From the NCBI GenBank assembly GCA_903879715.1, contig CAIRMR010000007.1, positions 1-64,000 on the forward strand: a stretch of 64,000 bases of DNA. Reading direction: 5' to 3'. A model generated the notes under the pieces. It did not search any database. It was not told the DNA's origin and saw only the letters and a list, made by a program, of their open reading frames with translations. Positions 1 through 8,569 of this stretch are shown piece after piece (the first letter of the stretch is position 1; each line of letters begins with the position of its first letter). A program made the position numbers and the translations under genes. This DNA comes from an uncultured Bacteroidales bacterium (GTDB taxonomy: Bacteria > Bacteroidota > Bacteroidia > Bacteroidales > UBA4417).

Positions 1-183
1 AGTACAGGTTTATCTGTATTTTTGGATCGCTTGTAGAGTCGCATATTTTTTGTTTTGTTTTGCGACTACTAATTTATGCGATTCTCAAGCACCTTTTTAT
101 TTCAAACTTTCGGATAGTTGTGAATGAAGATATAAAAGACATAAGAACGAACAATCAACCAACCAGTTCAATAACCATTAAAT

Positions 184-213
184 CGCTCCGGAGAAATCCG
201 GGGCGGTTTTTTT
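184..213 (+). terminator. Intrinsic terminator
   Basis: An 8-bp GC-rich stem (184-191 with 198-205, one G-U pair) with a 6-nt loop is followed by seven Ts. It would end a plus-strand transcript entering from the left of the window. Bases 1-183 hold no gene I can support; they include a weak GTCGCA/TGCGAC inverted repeat around 38-66. Confidence 0.7.
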
Positions 214-259
214 ATAGGAAATTAATAAAATTGAAAATATAACTGTGAGAAAATATACT

Positions 260-1543
260 CTAAATGAGAGTTTTATAAATCCCCACCATCTTTTCACTTA
301 GTATATTACTATCGAATTTTTCTTCAACCGCTTTTCGGCCGGCAAGACTCATGGCTTCGAGTTGTGCCGGATTTGAAAGTACTTCAGCAAGCTTTTCAGC
401 CAGGGCTGCGGCTGTATTGGGTTTGTAAATAACTCCGCCACCGGTGGCTTTGCTGATTTCAGGAAATGCGCCAAGATCAGGTTGAACCAACGGAACGCCT
501 GAGGCCAAGGCTTCGAGCTGGTATAAGCCGAACGCTTCTCCATTTAAAACAGGAACGGATAAAACTGTTGTTGATTTTAAAAAATCCTGCAACGCGGATT
601 GTGTAAAATCGTGTGTTATTTCAAAATCTGTTTCAATATTATTCTGTTTTAACTTGCTGATCTGCTTGTGAATAAATGCTTTGTCATCTCCGGTTTGACC
701 TCCTGTCGCTTTTAGTTTTACATCGTTGAAAGCCGGATTGTTTTTCAGAAGAACAAACGCATCTACAAGTATTTCGAAACCGTTTTCCTCGCACATCCTT
801 GAAACATAGCCAATGGCCCGCGGATCACTTGCAGGTTTGGAATACGCATACGCATCTGGAGTAACACCAACATGAAGCACATGAAGTTTTTCATTTGGAA
901 TATTCATCTTTTTCTGCATTACACCAGCAAAAAAGTCACTTACGGCGATAAAAGCATCCACGTCTTTGCCCTTTTCGGCCAGCAACTGCCACATTTTTTC
1001 ACGATGATCCGGGTGCATGGCATCCACCCAAACGTCTTCGTCCTGAAGCGAACAAACGACAGGAACTCCCACTTCATCGCGGACTTTTTTTGCCATTCCC
1101 AGCAAAAGCGCATTCGAAACGTGAACAACATCAGGTTTTTCGTGGTATTTCAAAAAATCGACCAATTGCTGAAGTTCTTCACTTTGGTGGCCTTCGGCAC
1201 CCAGAAGCATGGATTCGGTAAGTTCTTCAAGACCTTCAGCCCTGGTGGAGCTGGATTTTTTAGCTGCAAATTTTAATACAGGCGGCGAATCCATAAGTTT
1301 TTCAAACCATTTCGGCATATGCCTGAAAACCGGAAACTGTTTGAGATAGATATTTACGGCACCATAAAAAACGGGAATGCCTTCGTCGGTTTCACTGCCA
1401 TTTAGGGTAAGCGGAAGATACATGGGCAGGGTAATGGCATCGTGGCCTGCTTTTTTCAGCGAAGCTACTACACCGCTGTCGCGAAGGCAGTTGCCGCAGT
1501 AAAAGGTTCCGCCAAAACCGGGGACGATATGGACTATTTTCAT
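260..1543 (-). CDS. Glycosyltransferase family 4 (GT-B fold)
   Basis: A 427-residue cytoplasmic glycosyltransferase. The N-terminus has the GT-B pattern HIVPGFGG, with a short Gly-rich loop, followed by GNCLRDSGV. The C-terminal nucleotide-sugar domain carries an EX7E element (E-AFGLYQL-E, about residues 335-343) and then ASGVPLVQPDLGAFPE, which is typical of GT4. The donor and acceptor sugars cannot be read from sequence; transfer to a surface glycan or glycolipid is the family expectation. Its start codon ATGAAA abuts a 114-bp repeat element (1544-1657), and the BRO-type gene lies just upstream. If the element is ignored, the upstream stop and this start would overlap as ATGA. Full length for the family, with no visible damage. 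Confidence 0.85.
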   Translation of the reverse strand: MKIVHIVPGFGGTFYCGNCLRDSGVVASLKKAGHDAITLPMYLPLTLNGSETDEGIPVFYGAVNIYLKQFPVFRHMPKWFEKLMDSPPVLKFAAKKSSSTRAEGLEELTESMLLGAEGHQSEELQQLVDFLKYHEKPDVVHVSNALLLGMAKKVRDEVGVPVVCSLQDEDVWVDAMHPDHREKMWQLLAEKGKDVDAFIAVSDFFAGVMQKKMNIPNEKLHVLHVGVTPDAYAYSKPASDPRAIGYVSRMCEENGFEILVDAFVLLKNNPAFNDVKLKATGGQTGDDKAFIHKQISKLKQNNIETDFEITHDFTQSALQDFLKSTTVLSVPVLNGEAFGLYQLEALASGVPLVQPDLGAFPEISKATGGGVIYKPNTAAALAEKLAEVLSNPAQLEAMSLAGRKAVEEKFDSNILSEKMVGIYKTLI

Positions 1544-1657
1544 GTGTTATTGTTAATTTTTTACGGGTCACATGGAATACGCCAGATTGACCAATATCAT
1601 CTTCCCTGCCTGCTGCAGGCAGGGGTTGGTGATTTATTGCAATCATGGCTATTTCAT
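1544..1657 (-). promoter_or_regulatory. Start-codon-flush leader element, copy A
   Basis: Read on the minus strand it begins ATGAAATAGCCATGATTG and ends GTAAAAAATTAACAATAACAC directly before the ATGAAA start of the glycosyltransferase. It shares long blocks with copies at 16106-16203, 28186-28281 and 57223-57313: GATGATATT, TCAATCTGGCGTATTCC and CATGTGACC. GCCA-T-GATTG near the 5' end can pair with CAATC-TGGC, enclosing a loop. Only this copy carries a 21-bp palindrome (CCCTGCCTGC on each side of one base) inserted in the apical loop. The first ATGAAA overlaps the TGA stop of the upstream gene. Function unknown: a structured 5' leader or a small mobile element. Confidence 0.75.
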
Positions 1658-2490
1658 TTACTATTTTTTTTGCTTAATTGATTGGGTTTGGAAGCTTGGG
1701 GCAAATAATTCCCGGAAGAGACTATCTTTTCGCCACTCTCTTTTTCTAACTCTTTTAATGCATTTCCGGCTATTTTACCGCCAATTTTTGCAGCAGCCTT
1801 GTTTTCCATAAATCCTTTGGCATTTTTTGCCTGTGTAACTTTTGTGGTTGAAGCTTCGCCCAACATCGAAAAGATAAGTTCAAGGTCAGTCATGTGGTCA
1901 CGAAGGTTTTGACTTTTCAACCCTTTCACTTTTTTATATTCCGACGGTGTCAATCCGAAAGTTGCTTTTGAAATTTCAGAAGTAAGTATGGCATATTCAA
2001 GTTGTTCTTTTACCCCTCTGTTTTTCCATTCCTCCGTTAATTCCTCCCGAATGGCAATGCTGCGCATGCGTTTTTCAATCCAGTCGTCGGGATAACCTTT
2101 TAGTTTATAAAGTTCCCGGGTACGCTGGGTTGCAAGTTCCGGATTTTCGATTTCATCCAGTCTGTCGGATCCCACCTGTGCCAGCCATTGTTTAAAAGGT
2201 TCTGCTTTTGGAGAGGGAATAGATTGAATGATGCGGAGAAGACCTTTAGCATCGGCGCAACCCATACGTTGTTTTCCGCCTAAAGTTTCCACCCAAAGGG
2301 TAGGTACAATTTGTACCCACCCTTTGGCAAGTTCTTCATCACGCTGACGCATCTTTTTTACGTATTGTTTTGGGTCTTTGCTGTCAGTTAAAACCAAAAC
2401 AACATCTTCTACAACAAAATACCATTTTTGTTCCGTTTCGTTCCAAACAGATCTAATCTGCTTGCTTTCAAATAGTTTAATATTACTCAT
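1654..2490 (-). CDS. BRO-N / DinD-like antirepressor-type protein
   Basis: A 278-residue protein whose first ~105 residues match the BRO N-terminal domain found in phage antirepressors (IKLFESKQIRSVWNE, VVEDVVLVLTDSKDPKQYVK, GCADAKGLLRIIQSIPSPKA). The basic C-terminal half (EYKKVKGLKSQNLRDHMTDLE) resembles DinD-like proteins. Such proteins bind DNA and are usually prophage- or mobile-element-derived; some are SOS-induced. There is a promoter-like TATCTTTA on the minus strand near 2503-2510. It has no functional link to the flanking redox and glycosyltransferase genes, so it is likely a transferred accessory gene. Its stop codon overlaps the first ATG of leader element A. Confidence 0.75.
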   Translation of the reverse strand: MSNIKLFESKQIRSVWNETEQKWYFVVEDVVLVLTDSKDPKQYVKKMRQRDEELAKGWVQIVPTLWVETLGGKQRMGCADAKGLLRIIQSIPSPKAEPFKQWLAQVGSDRLDEIENPELATQRTRELYKLKGYPDDWIEKRMRSIAIREELTEEWKNRGVKEQLEYAILTSEISKATFGLTPSEYKKVKGLKSQNLRDHMTDLELIFSMLGEASTTKVTQAKNAKGFMENKAAAKIGGKIAGNALKELEKESGEKIVSSGNYLPQASKPNQLSKKNSK

Positions 2491-2534
2491 CAGTAATAAT
2501 TTTAGATTTAAAGATACGCTTTTATAGTTTAAAT

Positions 2535-3650
2535 CTATTTGGAAAAAACATATACTTTTCCATCCTGAGCGCCAACCACCACCATTTTTTGTGTAACAGC
2601 CGGTGTTCCGATTATTGCACTGCCGATTTCATGTTTCCAGATTTCTGTTCCTTTTGAAATATCCAGAAATCTCAGTCGCCCATCTGCGGAAGCTACAACC
2701 ACAAGGTTTCCCGTGATAACGGGCGAAGCATCCACTTTGTTTAATGCTTTGAATTTCCACAGAAGTTTTCCGCTGCGGGTATCGTAACAATACACTGTTT
2801 TATTCTGTGAACCGGTTATTACACGGTTTCCCGAAATGGCGGGTGAAGCCAGGAACGGACCTCCGCCTTCGGTTTTCCATTTTACTTTCTTTTGTTTTAA
2901 ATCCATGCAATAAAAAACACCATCGTAATTACCGAAAAACGCCAGGTCGCCGCTGATGGCAGCGGAGGCTGGAATATATGTTCCAATATCAATATTTCCC
3001 GAAGCTTTTCCATTATCCGTGTTCACCAGGTGCAGTATGCCGTCGCAACCGCCAAAAACAGCTTTTTTACCATAAACGGAAGCTGCTCCATTAATATAAT
3101 TCCCCGATTCGTATTTCCATAAAAGCTTGCCACTGGCTGCATCAAGGCAATAAAAGAAATAGTCGTAGCTCCCGAAAAAGATTCGTTTCTGTTTTCCATC
3201 CGGCCCATAATTCCAGTTGCAGGAACCGGAAATTTGTCCATCGGTTTTATATTTCCATTTTTGCTTTCCGGTTGCGGCATCAACAGCAAAAAGAACACCT
3301 TCGAGCGAGCCGACAAAAACAACATTATCAATAACAAGCGGAGGAGCTTCAATGGACGAACCAGCGTTAAATTTCCATTTCAACGTGCCTGTGGAAGTTA
3401 AAGCGTAAAGAAATCCGTCATCAGAACCAACGAAAATGGTATTGTTGGAAATTACAGGTGACGATTTTATGGCATCGTCCGTTTTAAACGACCAAAGCAG
3501 GGTAAGCGGAGGTGAAATTTTAGCCGGCGAAACACCCGTTAGCTGCGCATTTCCCCGGAAGGAAGGCCAGTTTTCGCTGCCGGCAACCTGGGCTGCGGCG
3601 GTCAATGATGTTGTCAGATACAGGAGGGATATGAGGAGAAGGGGATTCAT
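2535..3650 (-). CDS. Exported PQQ-type beta-propeller protein
   Basis: A 371-residue protein from the second Met (MNPLLLISLLYLTT), chosen because it begins a clean signal peptide ending AAAQ; an upstream Met would add 12 charged residues. The mature part is a string of PQQ-like blades with repeating patterns such as GSDDGFLYALTSTGTLKWKF, GSLEGVLFAVDAATGKQKWKY and GAQDGKVYVFSK. Probably periplasmic. The family includes both quinoprotein dehydrogenases and BamB-like scaffolds; no quinone-binding or calcium-binding residues were recognised, so enzymatic activity is not claimed. Last propeller gene of the redox cluster, downstream of the FAD oxidoreductase. Confidence 0.8.
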   Translation of the reverse strand: MNPLLLISLLYLTTSLTAAAQVAGSENWPSFRGNAQLTGVSPAKISPPLTLLWSFKTDDAIKSSPVISNNTIFVGSDDGFLYALTSTGTLKWKFNAGSSIEAPPLVIDNVVFVGSLEGVLFAVDAATGKQKWKYKTDGQISGSCNWNYGPDGKQKRIFFGSYDYFFYCLDAASGKLLWKYESGNYINGAASVYGKKAVFGGCDGILHLVNTDNGKASGNIDIGTYIPASAAISGDLAFFGNYDGVFYCMDLKQKKVKWKTEGGGPFLASPAISGNRVITGSQNKTVYCYDTRSGKLLWKFKALNKVDASPVITGNLVVVASADGRLRFLDISKGTEIWKHEIGSAIIGTPAVTQKMVVVGAQDGKVYVFSK

Positions 3651-3670
3651 TTTTATATGGTTTTTGTTTT

Positions 3671-3811
3671 CCCGGTTGAGACGCATTGCATGCGTCTCAA
3701 CATCGGGTAGATTTTTGTTATATCAGGAGACGCGGGCATCGCGTCTTTACCCCGATGAGAGGCGCAGGCATTGCGTCTTTACACCGAGAGACGCAAGCAT
3801 TGCGTCTTTAC
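3671..3811. repeat. Palindromic and tandem REP-like units
   Basis: A near-perfect palindrome (3675-3701, arms GTTGAGACGCA/TGCGTCTCAAC, flanked by CCCG/CGGG) is followed by three imperfect units of 24-26 bp (about 3726-3749, 3757-3782, 3786-3811) with the core AGACGCAnGCATTGCGTCTTTAC, each itself an inverted repeat. The last unit supplies the stop codon of the FAD oxidoreductase gene. Arrangement resembles a REP/BIME cluster. Confidence 0.75.
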
Positions 3812-5391
3812 AGCAGTCGTTCTTCCTGATTTTTAAACGCCATTGCACCTGTCGGACAAGCGTTTACACAGGCAGCGGCAGTTTTCTTTAGCGCTTCCGC
3901 TATGGTTTCATTAAACGGAACGCTTATACGTACATCAAATCCACGGCCAATATACGTGAGTCCGAGGGATTCTTCCTTGCCACTGATTTCGACGCACAAT
4001 CCGCAACGGATGCACTTTTCAGGTTCGTAAACGATGAGGTCGTGATGGATGGATTTTGTTAAATGTTTACGTTCGGGGCCAAGATGCTTTTTCCGGTTAG
4101 CGCCGTATTGATCGGAATAGATGCGCAATTTACACGAAGCCGGTTTGCGGCAGTCGCAATGCAGGCATCGTTTGGCTTCGGCGATAGCTTGTTCTTCGTT
4201 AAAACCGGCAATAAAACCTCCTTCCGGTTCAATAGGGAAGCCGAGGTAACTTTCTTTCAGATATTCCCTGTTTTCAGGATGTGTCAGATGCCCGAAAGCT
4301 GAATTAAAGTGAATTTTCTTAACCGGAGCTTGTGTGTTGAGATAGATACCAACTTGAGCAGCTGCAATCCGGCCTTGAGCCGAAGCTCTGACAGCCATCT
4401 CATGTTCACGAAGCATATTTCCACATGCGAATACGCCGGGGCGATGCGTTTTAAACGTCTTTTTATCGGCAATTTCATGTTCAGATTCACCACTTAAGCC
4501 AAAATCTTCAACCGGCTGGTTGATCCTGTTTCCTGTTGCCAGGATCACAGCATCGAATTTTTGTATGATTTTGTTTTCAAAAAAATCAGGAGTAATTGCC
4601 TGATTGAGCTGGAAAATCGCGCCCATGCTTCGGATGCCATCTATTTCTGCATCCAGCATTTCGCGGGGAAGCTTTTCCTCATCAATATTATAACGCATGG
4701 CACCACCGGCCTGTTCATTTTTATCGAAAAGCGTGCAATCATGTCCGGCTCGCAATAAATAGAAAGCAGCCGACAAGCCAGCAGGACCGGTTCCGATGAC
4801 GGCGATTTTCTTCCCGGTTTTCTGAATTTCCGGTTTCAGATGTTGATTTCTTCTTTCTGTATCCTGGGCAGTAAAACGTTTCAATAAACAAATAGAAACT
4901 GCACCATCGATAGGTTTACGGCGGCAGGCTTTTTCGCAGGGAGCGGGACAGATATAGCCCAGAATCAGAGGCAAAGCTATTTCCTCACGAACAATTTCGA
5001 GTGATTTTTCGAATTCGCTATTCGCGATAAGCCGGTTCATAAGCGGGATATCCATTCCTGCCGGGCATGTCAGAGTGCATGGAGCTTCGCAATCACCCAC
5101 ATGATCGCTGAGTAAGAGTTCAAGTGCTTCGCGGCGTATATCAGAAACTTCTTCAGAGGTGGCAATAATATTCATTCCTTCGGTAACCGGCATAGCGCAT
5201 GAAGTGAAGAAATTTCCCCGGTCTGCGTCCTTTACCATACAAACCATGCATGATGGATGGCAGGAATGTCCTTCGAGATAACACATTGTCGGAATTTCGA
5301 TGCCCAATAATGCAGCAGCCTGAAGAACGGTGGTGTTTTCGGGTACTTCAACTGCTTTGTTATCTATGGTTAGTTTTATCATTTTGGGCAT
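3808..5391 (-). CDS. 2Fe-2S/FAD/4Fe-4S NAD(P)H oxidoreductase (NuoG-N plus glutamate-synthase-beta-like)
   Basis: A 527-residue flavin/iron-sulfur protein. Residues 5-75 form a plant-type 2Fe-2S ferredoxin as in NuoG (C37, C44, C48, C51, C65 region). Residues ~98-175 carry the Cys-rich 4Fe-4S domain of glutamate synthase beta chains (CEAPCTLTCPAG, ICPAPCEKACRRKP). An FAD-binding GTGPAGLSAA lies at 200-209, with the second flavin motif GVFACGNM at 319-326. A cluster of cysteines follows (HCDCRKPASC), then a C-terminal ferredoxin-like part (CIRCGLC ~460 and ACVNACPTGAM ~507). It lies upstream of a NuoEF fusion in the direction of the window, with a 179-bp gap. Likely moves electrons between NAD(P)H, flavin and ferredoxin. 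No hydrogenase H-cluster motif is present. A start three codons in (MIKLTID) is also possible. Confidence 0.85.
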   Translation of the reverse strand: MPKMIKLTIDNKAVEVPENTTVLQAAALLGIEIPTMCYLEGHSCHPSCMVCMVKDADRGNFFTSCAMPVTEGMNIIATSEEVSDIRREALELLLSDHVGDCEAPCTLTCPAGMDIPLMNRLIANSEFEKSLEIVREEIALPLILGYICPAPCEKACRRKPIDGAVSICLLKRFTAQDTERRNQHLKPEIQKTGKKIAVIGTGPAGLSAAFYLLRAGHDCTLFDKNEQAGGAMRYNIDEEKLPREMLDAEIDGIRSMGAIFQLNQAITPDFFENKIIQKFDAVILATGNRINQPVEDFGLSGESEHEIADKKTFKTHRPGVFACGNMLREHEMAVRASAQGRIAAAQVGIYLNTQAPVKKIHFNSAFGHLTHPENREYLKESYLGFPIEPEGGFIAGFNEEQAIAEAKRCLHCDCRKPASCKLRIYSDQYGANRKKHLGPERKHLTKSIHHDLIVYEPEKCIRCGLCVEISGKEESLGLTYIGRGFDVRISVPFNETIAEALKKTAAACVNACPTGAMAFKNQEERLL

Positions 5392-5427
5392 TAATCGTAT
5401 CTTATGTTAGTATTTATTTGGTCAGAA

Positions 5428-5537
5428 GACCGGAGTCGGGAGTCGGAAGCAAGATACCAGGACATTTATTCATTTTTCTTCGCTGAATTCTTGTTAAACG
5501 CACTTTTCATATAAGCTAAATTTGTCTTCCGACTTCC
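5428..5537. repeat. Inverted pair of GTCGGAAG-type repeats
   Basis: GGAGTCGGGAGTCGGAAGC (5432-5450) and the opposite-sense GTCTTCCGACTTCC (5524-5537) flank ~75 bp of otherwise featureless sequence between the FAD oxidoreductase and the NuoEF fusion. The same motif recurs on either side of the S23 gene at 10405-10443 and 10988-11014. Confidence 0.65.
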
Positions 5538-5570
5538 AGCCTCTTATTTCTGACCTCAAACTCCGCACCT

Positions 5571-7928
5571 TCACACAACCTCCACCGCATCCACCGGGCA
5601 AACCTGACGGCAGATATCACATTTTATACATTTCTCCATATCAATAGCATGGATTTCGTAAGGTTTGAATTCGATAGCATCCGAAGGACAGCACTGGGCA
5701 CATTTGGTGCAACCAATACAGTCATCTGTAATTTTGTAGGTTATCAGTGGCAGGCATTTCCCGGAAGGACAATGCCCGTTTATATGGGCTTCGTATTCTT
5801 CCCTGAAATATTTCAATGTGGAAAGTACCGGGTTTGGCGCAGTTTTTCCAAGACCACATAAACTTCCTTGTTTTGTGCTTTCGGCTAGTTTTTCCAGATG
5901 GGTAATATCTTCGGGTTTTCCTTTTCCGCTTCGGATTTTATCCAATAGTTCGAGCATTCGGGTTGTGCCGATACGGCAGAACGTACATCTTCCGCAGGAT
6001 TGGTCCTGGGTAAACGAAAGGAAATAATGCGCAATATCAACCATGCAATCTGTATCGTCCAGCACGATCAATCCACCGGAGCCCATCATGGCACCGACTT
6101 TGGCCAGCTCCTCAAAATCAATTGGCAGGTCATACATTTCGGCAGGAATGCAACCGCCCGAAGGGCCACCGATTTGTACCGCTTTAAATTTCCGGTCGTT
6201 AGCAATTCCACCGCCGATTTCTTCAACAATCTGCCTGAGTGTAATTCCCATCGGGACTTCAATAAGTCCGCCACGGTTTACTTTCCCGGCGAGGGCGAAA
6301 ACTTTAGTGCCTTTGCTTCCTTCGGTACCAATATTGGCAAAAGCTTCAGCACCATGGCGGAAAATCCATGAAACAAGAGAAAATGTTTCGGTATTGTTAA
6401 CCAGAGTCGGTTTTTCCCAAAGTCCTTTTATGGCAGGGTAGGGCGGACGCATCCTCGGAATTCCGCGTTCGCCTTCGATAGAAGCAATGAGGGCAGTTTC
6501 TTCACCACATACAAAAGCGCCGGCTCCTTCGAAAACCTTTATATCAAAAGAAAAACTGCTGTTCATTACAGAAGTTCCGATAAGATCGTTTTCACGGCAA
6601 ATCAGCAAAGCCTCATTAATCCGTTTTACGGCCAGCGGATATTCGGCGCGTATATAAAAAATGCCTTGGTTGGCGCCTGTGGCATAGCCGGCAATCAGCA
6701 TTCCTTCGATTACACGGAATGGGTAGGATTCGAGCAACATGCGGTCCATAAACGCACCGGGATCGCCTTCGTCGCCGTTGCAGATAATATATTTTTCAGT
6801 GTTTACCTGGTCTTTCACCATTTGCCATTTCCGCCCTGTTGGGAAACCGGCACCTCCGCGGCCACGAAGACCACTTTTTGAGATTTCGTCAACTATCTGC
6901 TGTGGAGAAAGTTCTTCCAGGCATTTCTGTAAAGGTAAAAAACCACCACCTTCACGATATTCCTCTATATCACAAGGTTTAACTACGCCACGGTTTTCGG
7001 ATGCGATTGCCATTTGCGGGCCAAGAAACTCGGAAATGGGCGTATCACGCTGATCTGCAATATATTTACGGAAGGATTTGGGTTCGCCATCCACAACCGC
7101 TTTTTCGAAACTACTTACAAAACTACTTTTCAGCTTATTGAAAAAACCTACCGGTTGAAAATGGCTCAGGACTACTTCTTTAACTTCCTCTGGCTTTATC
7201 TTGGCATAGAATGCTGGTTCCTGTCCGGGTTTGAAAATTTCCATAACCGGAACCTGGTTGCAAACGCCGACACAGCCTACCTGTTTTACAGTGACATTAA
7301 TCCTGGATTCATTTAGAACTCTTTCGAGTTCCAGCTTAACTTCTTCACTTCCGCTTGCCACACAACACGATCCCAGGCCAATGCGTATTTCGCCCATAAC
7401 TTCAGAATTGTTATTCCTGGCAGCAGCTTTCTTTTGAACAGTTTGGAGGCTTTTCGACAGGAAATCCTGCATTACTTCGTTTACCTTTTCGGGTAAAACA
7501 TGACCATACGTTGTATCATCAATTTTAATAACAGGCGCAAGAGTACAACATCCGAGGCAGGCCACTGTTTCGAGCGTGAATGTTCCGGCAGCATCCGTTT
7601 CCTGTCCGTCTGTAAGTTTTAATTCGCGGGCAATGGCATCAAAAACCCTGGTTGCGCCTTTAACATGACAGGCTGTTCCGGTGCAAACCCTGATAATATG
7701 CTTTCCTGCCGGCTGATGACGAAATTGCGTATAAAATGTTGATATTCCGGTGATCCGTGCGGGTGTAATTTCAGTGATTTCGCAAACGTGTTTCAGCGCT
7801 TCTTCAGGCAGAAAATTAAATTCCTGCTGAATATCCTGAAGAATGGGAATAGCTGCATCGGCAGAAGTGCCGCGCTTTGCAACGATCTGGTTTACAGTTT
7901 GGATGATATGTTCGGGTGTTAGAAGCAT
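5571..7928 (-). CDS. NuoE-NuoF fusion NADH dehydrogenase / HydB-like subunit with C-terminal ferredoxin
   Basis: A 785-residue fusion. Residues 1-160 are a NuoE-type thioredoxin-fold 2Fe-2S domain (VCTGTACHVKG at 81-91, ACLGCC at 123-128). Residues ~180-260 are a second thioredoxin-like 2Fe-2S domain (GSCCVASG, GCVGVCNQVP). From ~310 comes NuoF, with GRGGAGFPTGRKW (356-368) for FMN/NADH and NGDEGDPGAFMDR (384-396), an SLBB region, and the 4Fe-4S motif SCGRCTFC. The C-terminal ~50 residues hold two ferredoxin motifs (CIGCTKCAQCCP and CIKCDICRQVCP). This layout matches NADH-binding subunits of electron-bifurcating hydrogenases and related soluble complexes. The usual catalytic partner (HydA) is absent, so the acceptor is unknown; the adjacent FAD protein is the best candidate partner. 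Confidence 0.9.
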   Translation of the reverse strand: MLLTPEHIIQTVNQIVAKRGTSADAAIPILQDIQQEFNFLPEEALKHVCEITEITPARITGISTFYTQFRHQPAGKHIIRVCTGTACHVKGATRVFDAIARELKLTDGQETDAAGTFTLETVACLGCCTLAPVIKIDDTTYGHVLPEKVNEVMQDFLSKSLQTVQKKAAARNNNSEVMGEIRIGLGSCCVASGSEEVKLELERVLNESRINVTVKQVGCVGVCNQVPVMEIFKPGQEPAFYAKIKPEEVKEVVLSHFQPVGFFNKLKSSFVSSFEKAVVDGEPKSFRKYIADQRDTPISEFLGPQMAIASENRGVVKPCDIEEYREGGGFLPLQKCLEELSPQQIVDEISKSGLRGRGGAGFPTGRKWQMVKDQVNTEKYIICNGDEGDPGAFMDRMLLESYPFRVIEGMLIAGYATGANQGIFYIRAEYPLAVKRINEALLICRENDLIGTSVMNSSFSFDIKVFEGAGAFVCGEETALIASIEGERGIPRMRPPYPAIKGLWEKPTLVNNTETFSLVSWIFRHGAEAFANIGTEGSKGTKVFALAGKVNRGGLIEVPMGITLRQIVEEIGGGIANDRKFKAVQIGGPSGGCIPAEMYDLPIDFEELAKVGAMMGSGGLIVLDDTDCMVDIAHYFLSFTQDQSCGRCTFCRIGTTRMLELLDKIRSGKGKPEDITHLEKLAESTKQGSLCGLGKTAPNPVLSTLKYFREEYEAHINGHCPSGKCLPLITYKITDDCIGCTKCAQCCPSDAIEFKPYEIHAIDMEKCIKCDICRQVCPVDAVEVV

Positions 7929-7943
7929 TCAGTTTTTTCGGAT

Positions 7944-8417
7944 CTATAGTTGATAGTAGTCAATGTCGTCTTGGTTTAAGTCTGGTGGAATATCATTTTC
8001 TTTAATTTGTTCATCCAGGAATTTCTGATATTCTTCATCAAAAGTAAACTTTTCATGGTGTTTTTCATGGTTTCGGATATATTCACGGACAGTTTTCACA
8101 GCAGAATCAGATACCGATGAAGCATAGTAGTCATCGGCCCATTCAAACTTTTGACTGATGATTTTCTGATCGTTAGCCCAATGCGATGATTCTCCTTTTA
8201 TCAGATTCAACACTTTACTTATTGAAAGTTCAGCATTTAGCAGGAGCAGGCAATGAACATGATCTTCAACGCCATTGATAAAGTCGATGTGTATGCTGTG
8301 TTTCTTTGCGTTTTCCTTGATGTGTTTGAAGACGCTGACACGGATGGATTTTGCCAGGATCGGATGGCGGTATTTTGTTCCCCAGACAGCGTGTACCCAT
8401 ATTTTTACGTATGACAT
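7944..8417 (-). CDS. REP-associated / IS200-like Y1 transposase
   Basis: A 157-residue single-strand transposase from the start MSYVKIWVHAVWGTKYRHP; an upstream in-frame Met would add 34 residues translated from palindromic DNA and is rejected. It has the HUH metal-binding pair H53-V-H55 (GVEDHVHCLLL) and the catalytic tyrosine Y113 in VREYIRNHEKHH. It cuts and rejoins single-stranded DNA at hairpins. Three strong palindromes lie directly upstream (8433-8448, 8472-8491, 8531-8558), which suits the REP-associated (RAYT) type. It sits between the NuoEF fusion and a propeller gene, interrupting the redox cluster. Seems intact. Confidence 0.85.
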   Translation of the reverse strand: MSYVKIWVHAVWGTKYRHPILAKSIRVSVFKHIKENAKKHSIHIDFINGVEDHVHCLLLLNAELSISKVLNLIKGESSHWANDQKIISQKFEWADDYYASSVSDSAVKTVREYIRNHEKHHEKFTFDEEYQKFLDEQIKENDIPPDLNQDDIDYYQL

Positions 8418-8432
8418 GGTAGTATGTTTTGT

Positions 8433-8558
8433 CAGGCCTTTAGGCCTGTGGTTTGTTTTTTTTGTTCGAGTCCCCGGCATGAATGCCGGGGTTGGGGGAT
8501 GTGATGAGGACACGAGCAACTGTACATTCTATAGCTCTGGCCTTCAGGCCGGAGCTAT
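8433..8558. repeat. Three palindromes upstream of the Y1 transposase
   Basis: CAGGCCTTTAGGCCTG (8433-8448), CCCCGGCATGAATGCCGGGG (8472-8491) and a 28-bp palindrome at 8531-8558 with core CTGGCCTTCAGGCC lie in 126 bp. All share a GC-rich stem with an AT-rich apex. These are the kind of hairpins bound by RAYT/IS200 transposases and are probably its substrate or transcript-insulating ends. Confidence 0.75.
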
Positions 8559-8569
8559 GAAAGTTGCCA

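Noticed and set aside
60-242. 60-codon plus-strand frame at the left edge
   Set aside because: Overlaps the intrinsic terminator at 184-213 and has no recognisable protein features.
1392-1646. 84-codon minus-strand frame starting in leader copy A (MIAINHQP...)
   Set aside because: It runs out of frame into the glycosyltransferase gene. The equivalent frame in copy B stops after 12 codons, so the reading frame is not conserved.
3436-3891. 151-codon plus-strand frame
   Set aside because: Antisense to the propeller and FAD genes and translates the palindromic repeats.
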